Shown piece by piece: positions 1 through 9,921 of a DNA stretch of 64,000 nucleotides. The notes beneath the pieces are model-generated. The model was not told where the DNA came from. It worked only from the letters and a program-made list of their open reading frames with translations, and did no database searches. Position numbers and translations under genes: made by a program. Numbering within the stretch: the stretch's first letter is position 1; every line of letters begins with the position of its first letter. The stretch is from assembly GCA_035577985.1 (NCBI GenBank), contig DATJZY010000166.1:1-64000 (forward strand), written 5' to 3'. The stretch comes from Candidatus Eisenbacteria bacterium (lineage in GTDB: Bacteria > Desulfobacterota > Binatia > DP-6).

Positions 1-1
1 C

Positions 2-310
2 GCGCCCACGACGACGACCGCCGCACCGACGACCACGACCGTGGCGCCTACGACGACGACCGCGGCGCCGACGACAACCACGGCGGCGCCCACGACCACG
101 ACGGCGGCACCCACGACGACTACTGCCGCGCCGACCACGACGACGGCGGCCCCGACGACCACGACCGCGGCGCCGACCACGACGACCGCCGCGCCGACTA
201 CGACGACGGCGGCTCCGACGACGACCACGGCGGCGCCGACGACCACGACCGCGGCACCGACGACCACGACGCTCCCGTCGTCGCCGAGCGGCGCGTACCT
301 CGACTACTGA
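2..310 (+). CDS. C-terminal end of a Thr/Ala/Pro-repeat (probably secreted) protein, partial
   Basis: The frame is open from the left edge of the window and stops at TGA 308-310, so only the C-terminus is visible. Almost all of it is a heptad, TTTTAAP, repeated about a dozen times. It ends in LPSSPSGAYLDY. Third codon positions differ between repeat units (gcg/gcc/gca, acg/acc/act), which argues that the protein sequence is maintained and the DNA has not simply slipped recently. Such Thr/Pro/Ala tracts usually serve as extended, possibly glycosylated linkers in exported proteins. The missing N-terminus would be needed to see a signal peptide or a folded domain. The final SPSGAYLD resembles the end of the CHRD protein nearby (SPSGAFID). 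Function unknown. Confidence 0.7.
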   Translation, partial: APTTTTAAPTTTTVAPTTTTAAPTTTTAAPTTTTAAPTTTTAAPTTTTAAPTTTTAAPTTTTAAPTTTTAAPTTTTAAPTTTTAAPTTTTLPSSPSGAYLDY

Positions 311-319
311 CGCAAGCTA

Positions 320-351
320 GGGGGCGAAGGCCTGCAAGGGGCCTCGCCCCC
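320..351 (+). terminator. Hairpin downstream of the Thr/Ala/Pro-repeat gene
   Basis: GGGGGCG (320-326) pairs with CGCCCCC (345-351), and AGGCC (328-332) pairs with GGCCT (340-344), with one bulged A and a 7-nt loop. It lies 10 nt after the stop codon. There is no T-tract, so it is terminator-like rather than a classic intrinsic terminator. Confidence 0.45.
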
Positions 352-430
352 GACGTGTAGTCGAGCGTCGTCGCGGGCGCGTATGCCTCGACTCCGCGAG
401 CGGCTCGGCTGATACTGCGCGCCGCGGCGC

Positions 431-754
431 ATGATCATCTCGCTCGTGCTCACGTTGGCGCTGGTGGCTGCCGTCGTCGCGACCATGCGGCGCCGCGGGT
501 ATCGCGCCAGGCTTCGCCGCGAGGCGGCCGAGCGGCAAGGCAGCTCGCCGGAGCGGGCCATCTACGTGCGCGGCTTCACCGAGATCGACGATCAGCTCGC
601 CCGCCGCTGGTGCGCGTGCGGGGGCTACCTCGAGCGAATGGGTGAGGGGACGCGGGAGGTGGGGGACCGCCGGTATCGCATCGTGCGGATGCGCTGTCAG
701 GAGTGCGAGGCGGTGGACGAGGTGTTCTTCGATACGACGGAGATCGTGCACTGA
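431..754 (+). CDS. Small membrane-anchored zinc-ribbon protein, function unknown
   Basis: 107 residues. Residues 2-18 form one hydrophobic helix followed by an Arg-rich stretch, so the protein probably has a single N-terminal membrane anchor with the rest cytoplasmic (positive-inside rule). The C-terminal part has two cysteine pairs, C61-x-C63 and C89-x2-C92, spaced like a zinc ribbon. I do not recognise a named family. It stands alone between the repeat-protein gene and the convergent CHRD gene, with no obvious operon partner. The ATG start places the hydrophobic segment at the extreme N-terminus, which supports it. A role in metal or nucleic-acid binding at the membrane is possible but is only inference. 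Confidence 0.6.
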   Translation: MIISLVLTLALVAAVVATMRRRGYRARLRREAAERQGSSPERAIYVRGFTEIDDQLARRWCACGGYLERMGEGTREVGDRRYRIVRMRCQECEAVDEVFFDTTEIVH

Positions 755-772
755 GGGGCGGGGGGGCGTGGC

Positions 773-895
773 CGCGAGGTCGGGGACGAGGCTTCGGCTT
801 CGGCTCCGCGGCGCGACAACACACACGGCTCGTCACGGCCCTTGCATTTCGTCGCGCCGCTTCGCAGGCGCCTCCGCCTCGTCCCCGACCTCGCG
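773..895. repeat. Large GC-rich nested inverted repeat
   Basis: CGCGAGGTCGGGGACGAGGC (773-792) is perfectly complementary to 876-895. A second, inner pair of 10-bp arms, 808-817 and 851-860 (GCGGCGCGAC and its complement), sits inside. The element fills most of the gap between two convergent genes. As RNA it would form a long hairpin; as DNA it could be a palindromic repeat or a miniature element. No coding sequence is apparent between 755 and 981. Confidence 0.7.
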
Positions 896-938
896 TTGCG
901 GCGCGCACGGCACGATCGCGTCGCTCGTTTGAGGCATC

Positions 939-968
939 CGAGTGCCGCGGCTTTGGCCGCGGCACTCG
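939..968 (-). terminator. Terminator-like hairpin of the CHRD gene
   Basis: A perfect 13-bp stem, CGAGTGCCGCGGC (939-951) with its complement (956-968), around a 4-nt loop, 13 nt beyond the stop codon of the minus-strand CHRD gene. No U-tract follows on the minus strand, so it may rely on stem strength alone or act with Rho. Confidence 0.55.
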
Positions 969-981
969 GTCGGTCGGTTCG

Positions 982-1773
982 CTAGTCGATGAAGGCACCC
1001 GACGGCGAAGCCGGTGGGGTGCAGGGGTTGGTCGGGAAGCAGGAGGCGTTGTCCGCGGCGAGGGTGCCGCCGAGCTTCGTGCACTGTGCTTCGGCCTTGA
1101 CCGGGGCGCAGAGCTTGCCGGAGACGGCGTTCGCGGCCTCGTTGATCGGCAGGCAGCAGGCGAGCGGCTTCTTCTTCGGCGCCTTGGTCTTGCCGCAGGA
1201 CGATGCGGCGATGGCGCGCTTGAGCGCCTTCACGTCATCGGACTTCTTCTCGGTCTTCGAGAGCTTCTTGATCTCGCCGCGCACGCACTTGAGGAACGTC
1301 TTTCGGTCGGAATCGCGGCAGCTGCAGGTTCCGTGGATCGTCTCGAGCCCCGTGATCTGCCCGCGGACCTCGCCAAGACCGTTGGTGCCGGTGTGGACGT
1401 TCACGTAGTAGCCACCCGACAGGAGGGTCGTCAGCTGCCCGGGAGTGAGCGGCTCCGTTTCGCCCCGGAAGGTCGTGTCGTCCACCTTGGTGAAGGTGAA
1501 CACGATCCCGCCCGCCACGCCTGGCGCGCCCTCGTGGATATGGGCTGCCAGGGCGGGGCCGGTCAGATCGTGGACCGTGACCTCGTACTCGATCGCGAGA
1601 TCGTTGTTGACCTCGATGGTGGCCGTGCCGCCAGTTGCCGCGGTCGTGCCCGTGGGGGCGGGAACCGACTCGGCGGTGGTGAGCGTGATGGTGCCTTCCA
1701 CCACGTGAGCTCGGGCAGGGGTCGTCGCCGCCAACGCCAGGGCGGCCAGTGAGCAACACACGAACGTGCGCAT
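982..1773 (-). CDS. Secreted CHRD-domain protein with Cys-rich C-terminal module
   Basis: 263 residues. Residues 1-22 form a signal peptide with an AxA-type cleavage site (ARA before HVV). Residues about 24-150 match the CHRD fold, first described in chordin: they include the AAHIHEGAPG segment, the GGYYVNVHT segment and the closing GEVRGQI motif. The rest is a Lys-rich segment with many cysteines (including CSC and CC pairs), likely a disulfide-rich module of the envelope or outside. It ends in SPSGAFID. The start has a strong Shine-Dalgarno (AGGAGG, 1780-1785 on the minus strand). CHRD proteins in bacteria have no firm general function; export is well supported and the role is unknown. Confidence 0.85.
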   Translation of the reverse strand: MRTFVCCSLAALALAATTPARAHVVEGTITLTTAESVPAPTGTTAATGGTATIEVNNDLAIEYEVTVHDLTGPALAAHIHEGAPGVAGGIVFTFTKVDDTTFRGETEPLTPGQLTTLLSGGYYVNVHTGTNGLGEVRGQITGLETIHGTCSCRDSDRKTFLKCVRGEIKKLSKTEKKSDDVKALKRAIAASSCGKTKAPKKKPLACCLPINEAANAVSGKLCAPVKAEAQCTKLGGTLAADNASCFPTNPCTPPASPSGAFID

Positions 1774-1796
1774 CGAGGTCCTCCTTCTGCGGTCGA

Positions 1797-1824
1797 CCTA
1801 TCGGTCGAATCGGGGGGGCGTCAA
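1797..1824 (-). promoter_or_regulatory. Candidate sigma70 promoter for the CHRD gene
   Basis: On the minus strand TTGACG (1819-1824) is followed after 16 nt by GATAGG (1797-1802), about 23 nt before the start codon. The -35 is good and the -10 is weak. Confidence 0.35.
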
Positions 1825-1961
1825 TCCTGGAGTCGACCCGCGCTGGCGCCGATCGTGTTCGCGACGCTGTGGCTGGCGCCAGTGGATCTGCCCACGCCGG
1901 CGCATCGGGTCGCCGCGGTGCCTGGTGCGTTGTCGTGCCGTGGGTGACCGAGGCGTTGCCG

Positions 1962-2102
1962 ATGGCGATGACGGCCTTCCTCGGCGTCGCGCTCCTTCGC
2001 CGATCCATGATCGTCCTCTTCATCGGCACGTTCATGCTGGCGCAGGCGATCTTCTTCCCGGGCTCGTGCTCGGCAGGTGACAGGAGCGTGTGCGCGCGCT
2101 AG
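1962..2102 (+). CDS. Possible small membrane protein
   Basis: A 46-residue frame with ATG at 1962, preceded by GAGG (1950-1953) at good spacing, ending 9 nt before the SDH_sah gene. Residues about 15-32 are strongly hydrophobic (MIVLFIGTFMLAQAIFF) and would make one transmembrane helix. It lies in an otherwise gene-free stretch of 338 nt (1774-2111). No family is recognised. Position and ribosome-binding site are the only support, so it may be chance. Confidence 0.3.
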   Translation: MAMTAFLGVALLRRSMIVLFIGTFMLAQAIFFPGSCSAGDRSVCAR

Positions 2103-2111
2103 CACGGGGTC

Positions 2112-2963
2112 GTGAGCGGCTTCGACCTGCTCTGGGCCTTCTTCCTCCTGTCGGCGCTCCAGCCCATGGTGCGCCAGCGGATCCTGGACATGAGCCGCGC
2201 GCGGTGCCTGCGCGAGCTGGAGGGCAAACGCAAGAGCCGGGTGATCGCGCTCGTCCATCGCCAGGAGACGATGAGCCTGCTCGGCTTTCCGATCGCGCGC
2301 TTCATCAACATCGAGGACTCCGAAGCCGTGCTGCGTGCCGTGCAACTCACCGACGCCGACGTGCCGATCGACATGATCCTCCACACGCCGGGCGGGCTCG
2401 TGCTCGCGGCCGAGCAGATCGCGAACGCGCTCGTCGCGCACCGCGCGAAGGTGACGGTGTTCGTTCCGCACTACGCGATGTCCGGCGGCACCCTGCTCGC
2501 ATGCGCCGCCGACGAGATCGTGATGGCACCGCACGCGGTCCTGGGTCCGCTCGATCCGCAGGTGGGCCAGTTCCCGGCCGTGTCGATCCTGCGCGCCGTC
2601 GCCCGCAAGGAGCAGACGGGCAAGGACATCGACGACCAGACGCTCATCCTCGCCGACGTCGCGGAGAAGGCCCAGCACCAGGTGCGCGGGCTCGTGGAGC
2701 GCATTCTCGTGAGCAACCAGTGGGAGGCGAGCCGGGCGGCGCCGCTCGCGTCCGCGCTCACCGACGGGCGCTGGACGCACGACTACCCGCTCACCGTCGA
2801 CGAGGCGCGCCAGCTCGGGCTGCCCGTCACGACCGGCGTACCAGACGAAGTCTACCGCTTCATGCAGCTCTTTCCGCAGTCGACGGCACGCCGTCCGAGC
2901 GTCGAGTACGTGCCCGTGCCGTACGTGGCCCCGCCGCGTCCGGATGGAGCGTCGAGGACATGA
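2112..2963 (+). CDS. SDH_sah-family ClpP-fold serine protease-like protein
   Basis: 283 residues with a GTG start. The N-terminus (about residues 3-16) is hydrophobic and probably anchors or associates the protein with the membrane. The core matches the serine dehydrogenase proteinase family (SDH_sah, Pfam PF01972), which shares the ClpP/crotonase fold of clan SK. IDMILHTPGG at residues about 86-95 is the oxyanion-type strand and loop. S124 in YAMSGGTLL is the expected nucleophile. The LGPLDPQ motif that follows is also typical. The family is related to membrane signal-peptide peptidase-like enzymes, but the substrate here is unknown. It overlaps the VOC gene downstream by 4 nt (ATGA), so the two are translationally coupled. 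Confidence 0.85.
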   Translation: MSGFDLLWAFFLLSALQPMVRQRILDMSRARCLRELEGKRKSRVIALVHRQETMSLLGFPIARFINIEDSEAVLRAVQLTDADVPIDMILHTPGGLVLAAEQIANALVAHRAKVTVFVPHYAMSGGTLLACAADEIVMAPHAVLGPLDPQVGQFPAVSILRAVARKEQTGKDIDDQTLILADVAEKAQHQVRGLVERILVSNQWEASRAAPLASALTDGRWTHDYPLTVDEARQLGLPVTTGVPDEVYRFMQLFPQSTARRPSVEYVPVPYVAPPRPDGASRT

Positions 2964-3355
2964 GCAATCCGATCAGGGTCGCCGACCTCGATCACGTGGT
3001 GCTCCGCTGCCGTGACCAGGAGCGGATGCTCGACTTCTACACCCGCGTGCTCGGCCTCACCGAGGAGCGCCGACTCGAGGCGATCGGACTCATTCAGCTC
3101 CGTGCGGGACGGAGCCTCATCGACCTCGTGCCCGGCACGCCGGCCGGGCTCGAGGGCGCGAACGTCGACCACTTCTGCCTCGCGATCGCGCCGACCGAGA
3201 TGGACGACGTCGTCCGCTACCTGCACGACCTCGGGGTCGAGACGGTGGGCGATCCCATGATCCGCTACGGGGCATCGGGCTACGGTCTCTCGGTCTACCT
3301 GCGCGACCCCGAGGGCAACGTCGTCGAGCTGAAGGTGCCGGGCGATGGGAATTGA
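2960..3355 (+). CDS. VOC (glyoxalase/dioxygenase superfamily) protein
   Basis: 131 residues, a usual single-domain VOC length with two beta-alpha-beta-beta-beta modules. The N-terminal module begins DLDHVVLRCRD, giving the expected first metal-ligand His. The second module carries VDHFCLAI, and the end YLRDPEGNVVEL is the classic closing motif with its Glu ligand. Substrate cannot be inferred; candidates are glyoxalase I-like, fosfomycin-resistance-like or ring-cleaving activities. The ATG at 2960 overlaps the stop of the preceding gene, and the next gene starts 11 nt inside its end, so the three are almost certainly co-transcribed. Confidence 0.85.
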   Translation: MSNPIRVADLDHVVLRCRDQERMLDFYTRVLGLTEERRLEAIGLIQLRAGRSLIDLVPGTPAGLEGANVDHFCLAIAPTEMDDVVRYLHDLGVETVGDPMIRYGASGYGLSVYLRDPEGNVVELKVPGDGN

Positions 3356-3671
3356 GATCGAGCCGCGCGAGCTGGCGGCGCGGCTCGCGGCCGGACAGCC
3401 GACGTATCTGGTCGACGTCCGTGAGCCGTGGGAGCACGCGCTCGTGGCGTTGCCTGGGAGTGTGCTCGTACCTTTGGGCGAGCTTCCCGCTCGCCATCGC
3501 GAGATCGCGCCGCCGTCCGGTGCGCTCGTCGTCGCCTACTGCCACCACGGCATGCGCAGTCTCGACGCCGCGATGTACCTCGCGTCGAAGGGGATTGCCG
3601 ACGTCGTCTCGCTCGCGGGCGGCATCGACGCGTGGGCCTGCGAGGTCGAGCCGTCGCTGCCACGCTATTGA
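3345..3671 (+). CDS. Single-domain rhodanese-like sulfurtransferase
   Basis: 108 residues, a complete rhodanese domain. VDVREPWEHA near residue 24 is the CH2A-like motif. C66 in the loop CHHGMRS is the catalytic persulfide cysteine, and the domain closes with LAGGIDAWA. The length and the loop fit GlpE-like or thiosulfate sulfurtransferases that move sulfane sulfur in the cytoplasm. The start lies inside the VOC gene (11-nt overlap). Co-occurrence with a VOC protein could hint at sulfur-linked detoxification, but that is inference. Confidence 0.9.
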   Translation: MGIEIEPRELAARLAAGQPTYLVDVREPWEHALVALPGSVLVPLGELPARHREIAPPSGALVVAYCHHGMRSLDAAMYLASKGIADVVSLAGGIDAWACEVEPSLPRY

Positions 3672-3737
3672 CGCTGGATTGGCTTGTTTTGGGCAGGGGT
3701 GGTTGTTATGGGTGACGCGGTTCTCGAGATGCGCGAC

Positions 3738-3820
3738 GCGAGAGTGGCGGAATTGGCAGACGCACGAGACTTAGGATCTCGCGGGCAACCCCCGTGGGGG
3801 TTCGAGTCCCCCCTCTCGCA
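3738..3820 (+). tRNA. tRNA-Leu (UAG)
   Basis: Acceptor stem GCGAGAG pairs with CTCTCGC. The anticodon stem CGAGA/TCTCG encloses loop CTTAGGA, giving anticodon TAG. A long variable arm marks a class II tRNA. The discriminator is A3820 and CCA is not encoded. Confidence 0.95.
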
Positions 3821-3838
3821 TGCCCACCGCGCGCGGCG

Positions 3839-3857
3839 CGGTCCCGGCGCGGGACCG
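3839..3857 (+). other. Short hairpin between tRNA-Leu and tig
   Basis: CGGTCCC (3839-3845) pairs with GGGACCG (3851-3857) around a 5-nt loop. It may mark processing or partial termination after the tRNA. There is no T-tract. Confidence 0.3.
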
Positions 3858-3869
3858 GCCTGAGGACGC

Positions 3870-5174
3870 ATGCAGCTCGAGCGCGTCGTCGTCGAGAGCC
3901 TATCGCCCGTCCGCAAGCGGGTGGAAGTGGAGGTCGCGGCCAGCGAGGTCGCGGGCGAGCTCGAGCGCGCGTATCAGAGCGTCGGCCGCGAGGCGCGCAT
4001 CCGCGGCTTCCGGCCGGGGCGGGTGCCGCGCGCGGTCGTCGAGCGCATGTTCGGCGAGCAGATCCGTCGCGACGTGCTGGCGCGCCTGGTCGAGCACTCG
4101 TTCCACCACGCGATAGAGGAGCACCGCCTCGACGTCGTCGGCGCGCCCGAGATCGACGCCGATGCCATCACGCCGGGGGCCAACCTCAAGTACTCGGCGA
4201 CCATCGACGTGCGACCCACGATCACGATCGGGGAGACGAGCGGCATCGAAGTCGGGCGGCCCGACCTCCAGGTGGACGACGAGGACGTGGACCGCGCGCT
4301 CGCGTCGCTGCGCGAATCGGTGGCCCAGCTCCGCCCGATCGACGACCGCGCGATCGTCGAATCGGGGGACGTCGTTTCGATCGACGTCACCACGCGCCTC
4401 GACGGCGGCGAGCCGCAGCGTCGCGAGGGCGTCCTGGTCGAGGCCGGGAGCGGCACCTTCCCGCTCGCGCTCGAGCGGCAGCTCGTCGGGCAGCACAAGG
4501 GCGCCCAGCTGACGCTCGAGGTGCCGTACCCCGCCGACTACGGCAATCCGTCGCTCGCCGGGAAGACCGTCGCCTTCGAGGTCGCCGTCGGCGACCTGAA
4601 GGCCAAGGAGCTGCCTCCGCTCGACGACGACTTCGCGCGCGACCACGGTCGCGCCGAGTCGCTCGCCGATCTCCGCGGGCGCATCCGTGCCGACCTCGAG
4701 CAGCAGGCGGCCGCCCGTGCCGATGCAGCCGTGCACGATGCGTTGCTCGAGCAGCTCGTCGCGCGCCATCCTTTTGACGTGCCGACGTCGCTCGTCGATC
4801 GCCGGTGCGACGCGATGCTCGCCGCGTTCGACGTCCGGCTCCCCGAGGGCCCCGAAGGCGAGCAGGCGCTCCAACAGCTGCGCAACGAGGTGCGACCGCG
4901 CGCCGAGCGCGAGGTGCGCGCCGACCTGTTGCTCGACGCCATCGCGACGGCGCGCGGCGTCGAGATCGACGACGACACCTTGGAAGCCGAGATCGGCACG
5001 CTGGCCGAGCGGCAGGGTCAAGCGCCTGAACGGATTCGAGCATTCTACGAGCGACCGGAGGCGCGGCGCGCGCTCCGCACGCGTCTCGGGCGTGAGCGGG
5101 CGCTTGCCTTGGTGCTCGCGGACGCAAAAGTTGTGCCGCGCGCCGTGCCCAAAGATGTTGCCCGTGCGGAGTAA
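3870..5174 (+). CDS. tig: Trigger factor, ribosome-associated chaperone and peptidyl-prolyl isomerase
   Basis: 434 residues, normal for the family. The N-terminal ribosome-docking domain carries the signature GFRPGRVPR at residues 46-54, which binds L23 at the tunnel exit. The middle part (about 150-245) is the FKBP-like isomerase domain, and the remainder is the helical C-terminal chaperone domain. It shields nascent chains co-translationally. GAGG lies 9 nt before the ATG. Its last codons carry the clpP promoter, and its stop lies 44 nt before the preferred clpP start. The order tig-clpP-clpX-lon is a conserved protein quality-control cluster. Confidence 0.97.
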   Translation: MQLERVVVESLSPVRKRVEVEVAASEVAGELERAYQSVGREARIRGFRPGRVPRAVVERMFGEQIRRDVLARLVEHSFHHAIEEHRLDVVGAPEIDADAITPGANLKYSATIDVRPTITIGETSGIEVGRPDLQVDDEDVDRALASLRESVAQLRPIDDRAIVESGDVVSIDVTTRLDGGEPQRREGVLVEAGSGTFPLALERQLVGQHKGAQLTLEVPYPADYGNPSLAGKTVAFEVAVGDLKAKELPPLDDDFARDHGRAESLADLRGRIRADLEQQAAARADAAVHDALLEQLVARHPFDVPTSLVDRRCDAMLAAFDVRLPEGPEGEQALQQLRNEVRPRAEREVRADLLLDAIATARGVEIDDDTLEAEIGTLAERQGQAPERIRAFYERPEARRALRTRLGRERALALVLADAKVVPRAVPKDVARAE

Positions 5175-5186
5175 TGCCGGTAGAAT
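5158..5186 (+). promoter_or_regulatory. Candidate sigma70 promoter for clpP inside the tig 3' end
   Basis: TTGCCC (5158-5163), 17-nt spacer, TAGAAT (5181-5186). Transcription would begin near 5192, downstream of the first in-frame ATG (5174) and upstream of the ATG at 5219, so the site bears on the clpP start choice. Confidence 0.45.
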
Positions 5187-5218
5187 CTTTTTCGAGCCCG
5201 AGTGGTGAGCCCGCGGCC

Positions 5219-5824
5219 ATGAACGCCAACCTGGTCCCCATTGTCATCGAGCAAACAGGTCGCGGTGAGCGAGCCTACGACATCTATTCCAGGCTCCTCC
5301 GCGACCGCATCGTGATCCTCGGCGGAGGGATCAACGACGAGATCTCGAACCTGGTCGTCGCGCAGCTCCTCTTCCTGGAGTCCGAGGACCCTGAGAAGGA
5401 CATCTTCCTCTACATCAACTCTCCGGGCGGCTCGGTGACCGCCGGTCTCGCGATCTACGACACGATGCAGTACGTGAAGCCCGACGTGTCGACGCTCTGC
5501 ATCGGGCAGGCCGCCAGCATGGGGGCGTGGCTGCTCGCCTCGGGAGCAAAGGGGAAGCGCTTTGCGCTTCCGCATGCGCGCATCATGATCCACCAGCCGC
5601 TCGGCGGAGTGCAGGGCCAGGCGGCGGACATCGACATCCAGGCCCGGGAGATCCTGCGGCTGCGCGAGCAGATGAACAACATCCTCGTGAAGCACACCGG
5701 GCAGAGTCTCAAGAAGGTCGAGAAGGACACCGACCGTGACCTCTTCATGACCGGGAAGCAGGCCGCCGAGTACGGCCTCATCGACGAGGTAATCGCGTCG
5801 CGACCCGGGAAGGCGAAGGTCTAA
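5219..5824 (+). CDS. clpP: ATP-dependent Clp protease proteolytic subunit
   Basis: 201 residues from ATG 5219. The catalytic triad is visible as S100 (GQAASMGAW), H125 (MIHQPLGG) and D174, with the same spacing as in E. coli ClpP. Fourteen subunits form the barrel that ClpX or ClpA feeds. An in-frame ATG at 5174 overlaps the tig stop and would add 15 residues. I prefer 5219 because the family usually begins just before [15 protein letters not shown] lies at proper spacing, and a promoter-like site places the transcript start after 5174. clpX follows 10 nt downstream. Confidence 0.96.
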   Translation: MNANLVPIVIEQTGRGERAYDIYSRLLRDRIVILGGGINDEISNLVVAQLLFLESEDPEKDIFLYINSPGGSVTAGLAIYDTMQYVKPDVSTLCIGQAASMGAWLLASGAKGKRFALPHARIMIHQPLGGVQGQAADIDIQAREILRLREQMNNILVKHTGQSLKKVEKDTDRDLFMTGKQAAEYGLIDEVIASRPGKAKV

Positions 5825-5834
5825 GGGGGCAGGT

Positions 5835-7088
5835 ATGGCCAAGCACGGCGACGATCGCACCGGCAACCTGGTGTGCTCTTTCTGTGGCAAGAGCCAGGAC
5901 GAGGTACGCAAGCTCATCGCCGGACCGACGGTCTACATCTGCGACGAGTGCATCGACCTGTGCAACGACATCATCGCCGAGGAGGTCGATCAGGAAGAGA
6001 CCCTGTCGGCGACGTCGGCCGTTCCGAAGCCGTCCGAGATCAAGAAGGTCCTCGACCAGTACGTCATCGGTCAGGAGCGCGCGAAGAAGATCCTCGCGGT
6101 GGCGGTGCACAACCACTACAAGCGGATCGACTCGCAGCTCGTGACGGGCGACGTCGAGCTGCAGAAGTCGAACATCCTCCTCATCGGCCCGACCGGGTCC
6201 GGCAAGACCCTGCTCGCCCAGACGCTCGCGCGCTTCCTGCAGGTGCCGTTCGCCATCGCCGACGCGACGAGCCTCACCGAGGCCGGGTACGTCGGCGAGG
6301 ACGTCGAGAACATCATCCTGTCGCTCCTCCAGAACGCCGACTACGACGTCGAGAAGTGCCAGCGCGGCATCGTCTACATCGACGAGATCGACAAGATCGC
6401 CCGCAAGGGGGACAACCCCTCGATCACCCGGGACGTCTCCGGCGAGGGCGTGCAGCAGGCCCTGCTCAAGATCATCGAGGGGACGACCGCCAGCGTGCCG
6501 CCCAAGGGGGGCCGCAAGCACCCCCAGCAGGAGTTCCTGCAGGTCGACACGACCAACATCCTCTTCATCTGCGGCGGGGCCTTCGTGGGCCTGGACGACA
6601 TCATCCGCCGGCGCATCGGGGTCAAGGGGATGGGGTTCGGTGCCGATATCCGACGCAGGGACGAACGGGCCATGAGTCAACTTCTTGAAGAGGTCCAGAC
6701 CGAGGACCTGCTGAAGTTCGGGCTGATCCCCGAGTTCGTCGGCCGCCTGCCCGTCATCGCGACGCTCCAGGAGCTGGACGAGCAGGCCCTCGTCCGCATC
6801 CTGCGCGAGCCGAAGAACGCGCTGACGCGCCAGTATCAGAAGCTCTTCGAGATGGAGGGCGTGCACCTGCGCTTCACGGACGGTGCGCTCGGCGCGATCG
6901 CGCGCGAGGCGCTCAAGCGCAAGTCGGGCGCGCGCGGCCTGCGGGCGATCATGGAGAACATCATGCTCGACGTGATGTACGACATCCCGTCGCAGCCGAA
7001 CATCAAGGAAGTGTTGATCTCCGAAGAAGTGGTCACCAACCGCGACCAGCCGATCATTCTGTACCAGAAGGCCGCCGAGACGGCCTGA
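5835..7088 (+). CDS. clpX: Clp protease ATP-binding unfoldase subunit
   Basis: 417 residues. The N-terminal zinc-binding domain has C14, C17, C36 and C39. The AAA+ domain has Walker A GPTGSGKT at 118-125 and Walker B IDEID at about 182-186, with the GYVGEDVE segment between them. The GYVG pore loop grips substrate. The ClpX hexamer unfolds tagged proteins and threads them into ClpP, encoded immediately upstream. GGCAGGT precedes the ATG. It is followed 15 nt later by lon, so the three probably share a transcript. Confidence 0.97.
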   Translation: MAKHGDDRTGNLVCSFCGKSQDEVRKLIAGPTVYICDECIDLCNDIIAEEVDQEETLSATSAVPKPSEIKKVLDQYVIGQERAKKILAVAVHNHYKRIDSQLVTGDVELQKSNILLIGPTGSGKTLLAQTLARFLQVPFAIADATSLTEAGYVGEDVENIILSLLQNADYDVEKCQRGIVYIDEIDKIARKGDNPSITRDVSGEGVQQALLKIIEGTTASVPPKGGRKHPQQEFLQVDTTNILFICGGAFVGLDDIIRRRIGVKGMGFGADIRRRDERAMSQLLEEVQTEDLLKFGLIPEFVGRLPVIATLQELDEQALVRILREPKNALTRQYQKLFEMEGVHLRFTDGALGAIAREALKRKSGARGLRAIMENIMLDVMYDIPSQPNIKEVLISEEVVTNRDQPIILYQKAAETA

Positions 7089-7103
7089 GGGAACGGGGGT
7101 TAA

Positions 7104-9562
<2,459 letters not shown>

Positions 9563-9566
<4 letters not shown>

Positions 9567-9591
9567 CAGCCCTGGGGGTGGTTGGTAAAGC
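9563..9591 (+). promoter_or_regulatory. Candidate sigma70 promoter for the HU gene
   Basis: TTGACA (9563-9568) overlaps the lon stop codon; a 17-nt spacer leads to TAAAGC (9586-9591). The HU start lies 39 nt further on. Confidence 0.45.
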
Positions 9592-9630
9592 CGCCACTCC
9601 ACTGCGGGGAACTTAAAGGGGAGCGGGGCT

Positions 9631-9903
9631 ATGACCAAGGCGGACCTGATCGAGTCGCTCGCGACGAAGCTGGACCTTCAGAAGTCGCTCGCCGAACGTG
9701 CGGTGAACACGTTGTTCGACGACATCGAGTCCGCGCTCCAGAAGGGCGACAAGGTCAACATCTCCGGCTTCGGGACCTTCGCAGTATCCGCCCGCAAGGC
9801 GCGCACCGGCCGCAACCCCAAGACCGGCGAGGCGATCGACATTCCTGCGTCGAAGTCGGCCAAGTTCAAGGCCGGCAAGTCGCTGAAGGACAAGCTGAAC
9901 TAG
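9631..9903 (+). CDS. hup: HU-family DNA-binding protein
   Basis: 90 residues, the exact size of HU/IHF subunits. The N-terminal helices begin MTKADLIESLA. GFGTF at residues about 47-51 and the RNPKTGE segment of the DNA-inserting beta arm are diagnostic, and the C-terminus ends FKAGKSLKDKLN. It forms dimers that bend DNA and compact the nucleoid. A dedicated promoter overlaps the lon stop. The ribosome-binding site is AAAGGGGAG. HU genes follow lon in many Proteobacteria, so the context fits. IHF cannot be fully excluded, but the sequence reads as HU. Confidence 0.93.
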   Translation: MTKADLIESLATKLDLQKSLAERAVNTLFDDIESALQKGDKVNISGFGTFAVSARKARTGRNPKTGEAIDIPASKSAKFKAGKSLKDKLN

Positions 9904-9921
9904 CGGCGGGCGGAGCGGGGC

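Noticed and set aside
41-310. CRISPR-like array of 21-bp units
   Set aside because: The units are adjacent with no spacers, stay in one reading frame and encode a heptad; they are coding repeats.
703-1752. A 349-codon plus-strand frame across the CHRD gene
   Set aside because: It runs antisense to a gene with signal peptide, domain and strong ribosome-binding site, and crosses the long inverted repeat.
3672-3737. Promoter of tRNA-Leu and tig (TTGACG at 3668)
   Set aside because: No acceptable -10 element at 16-18 nt; the evidence is too weak to list.
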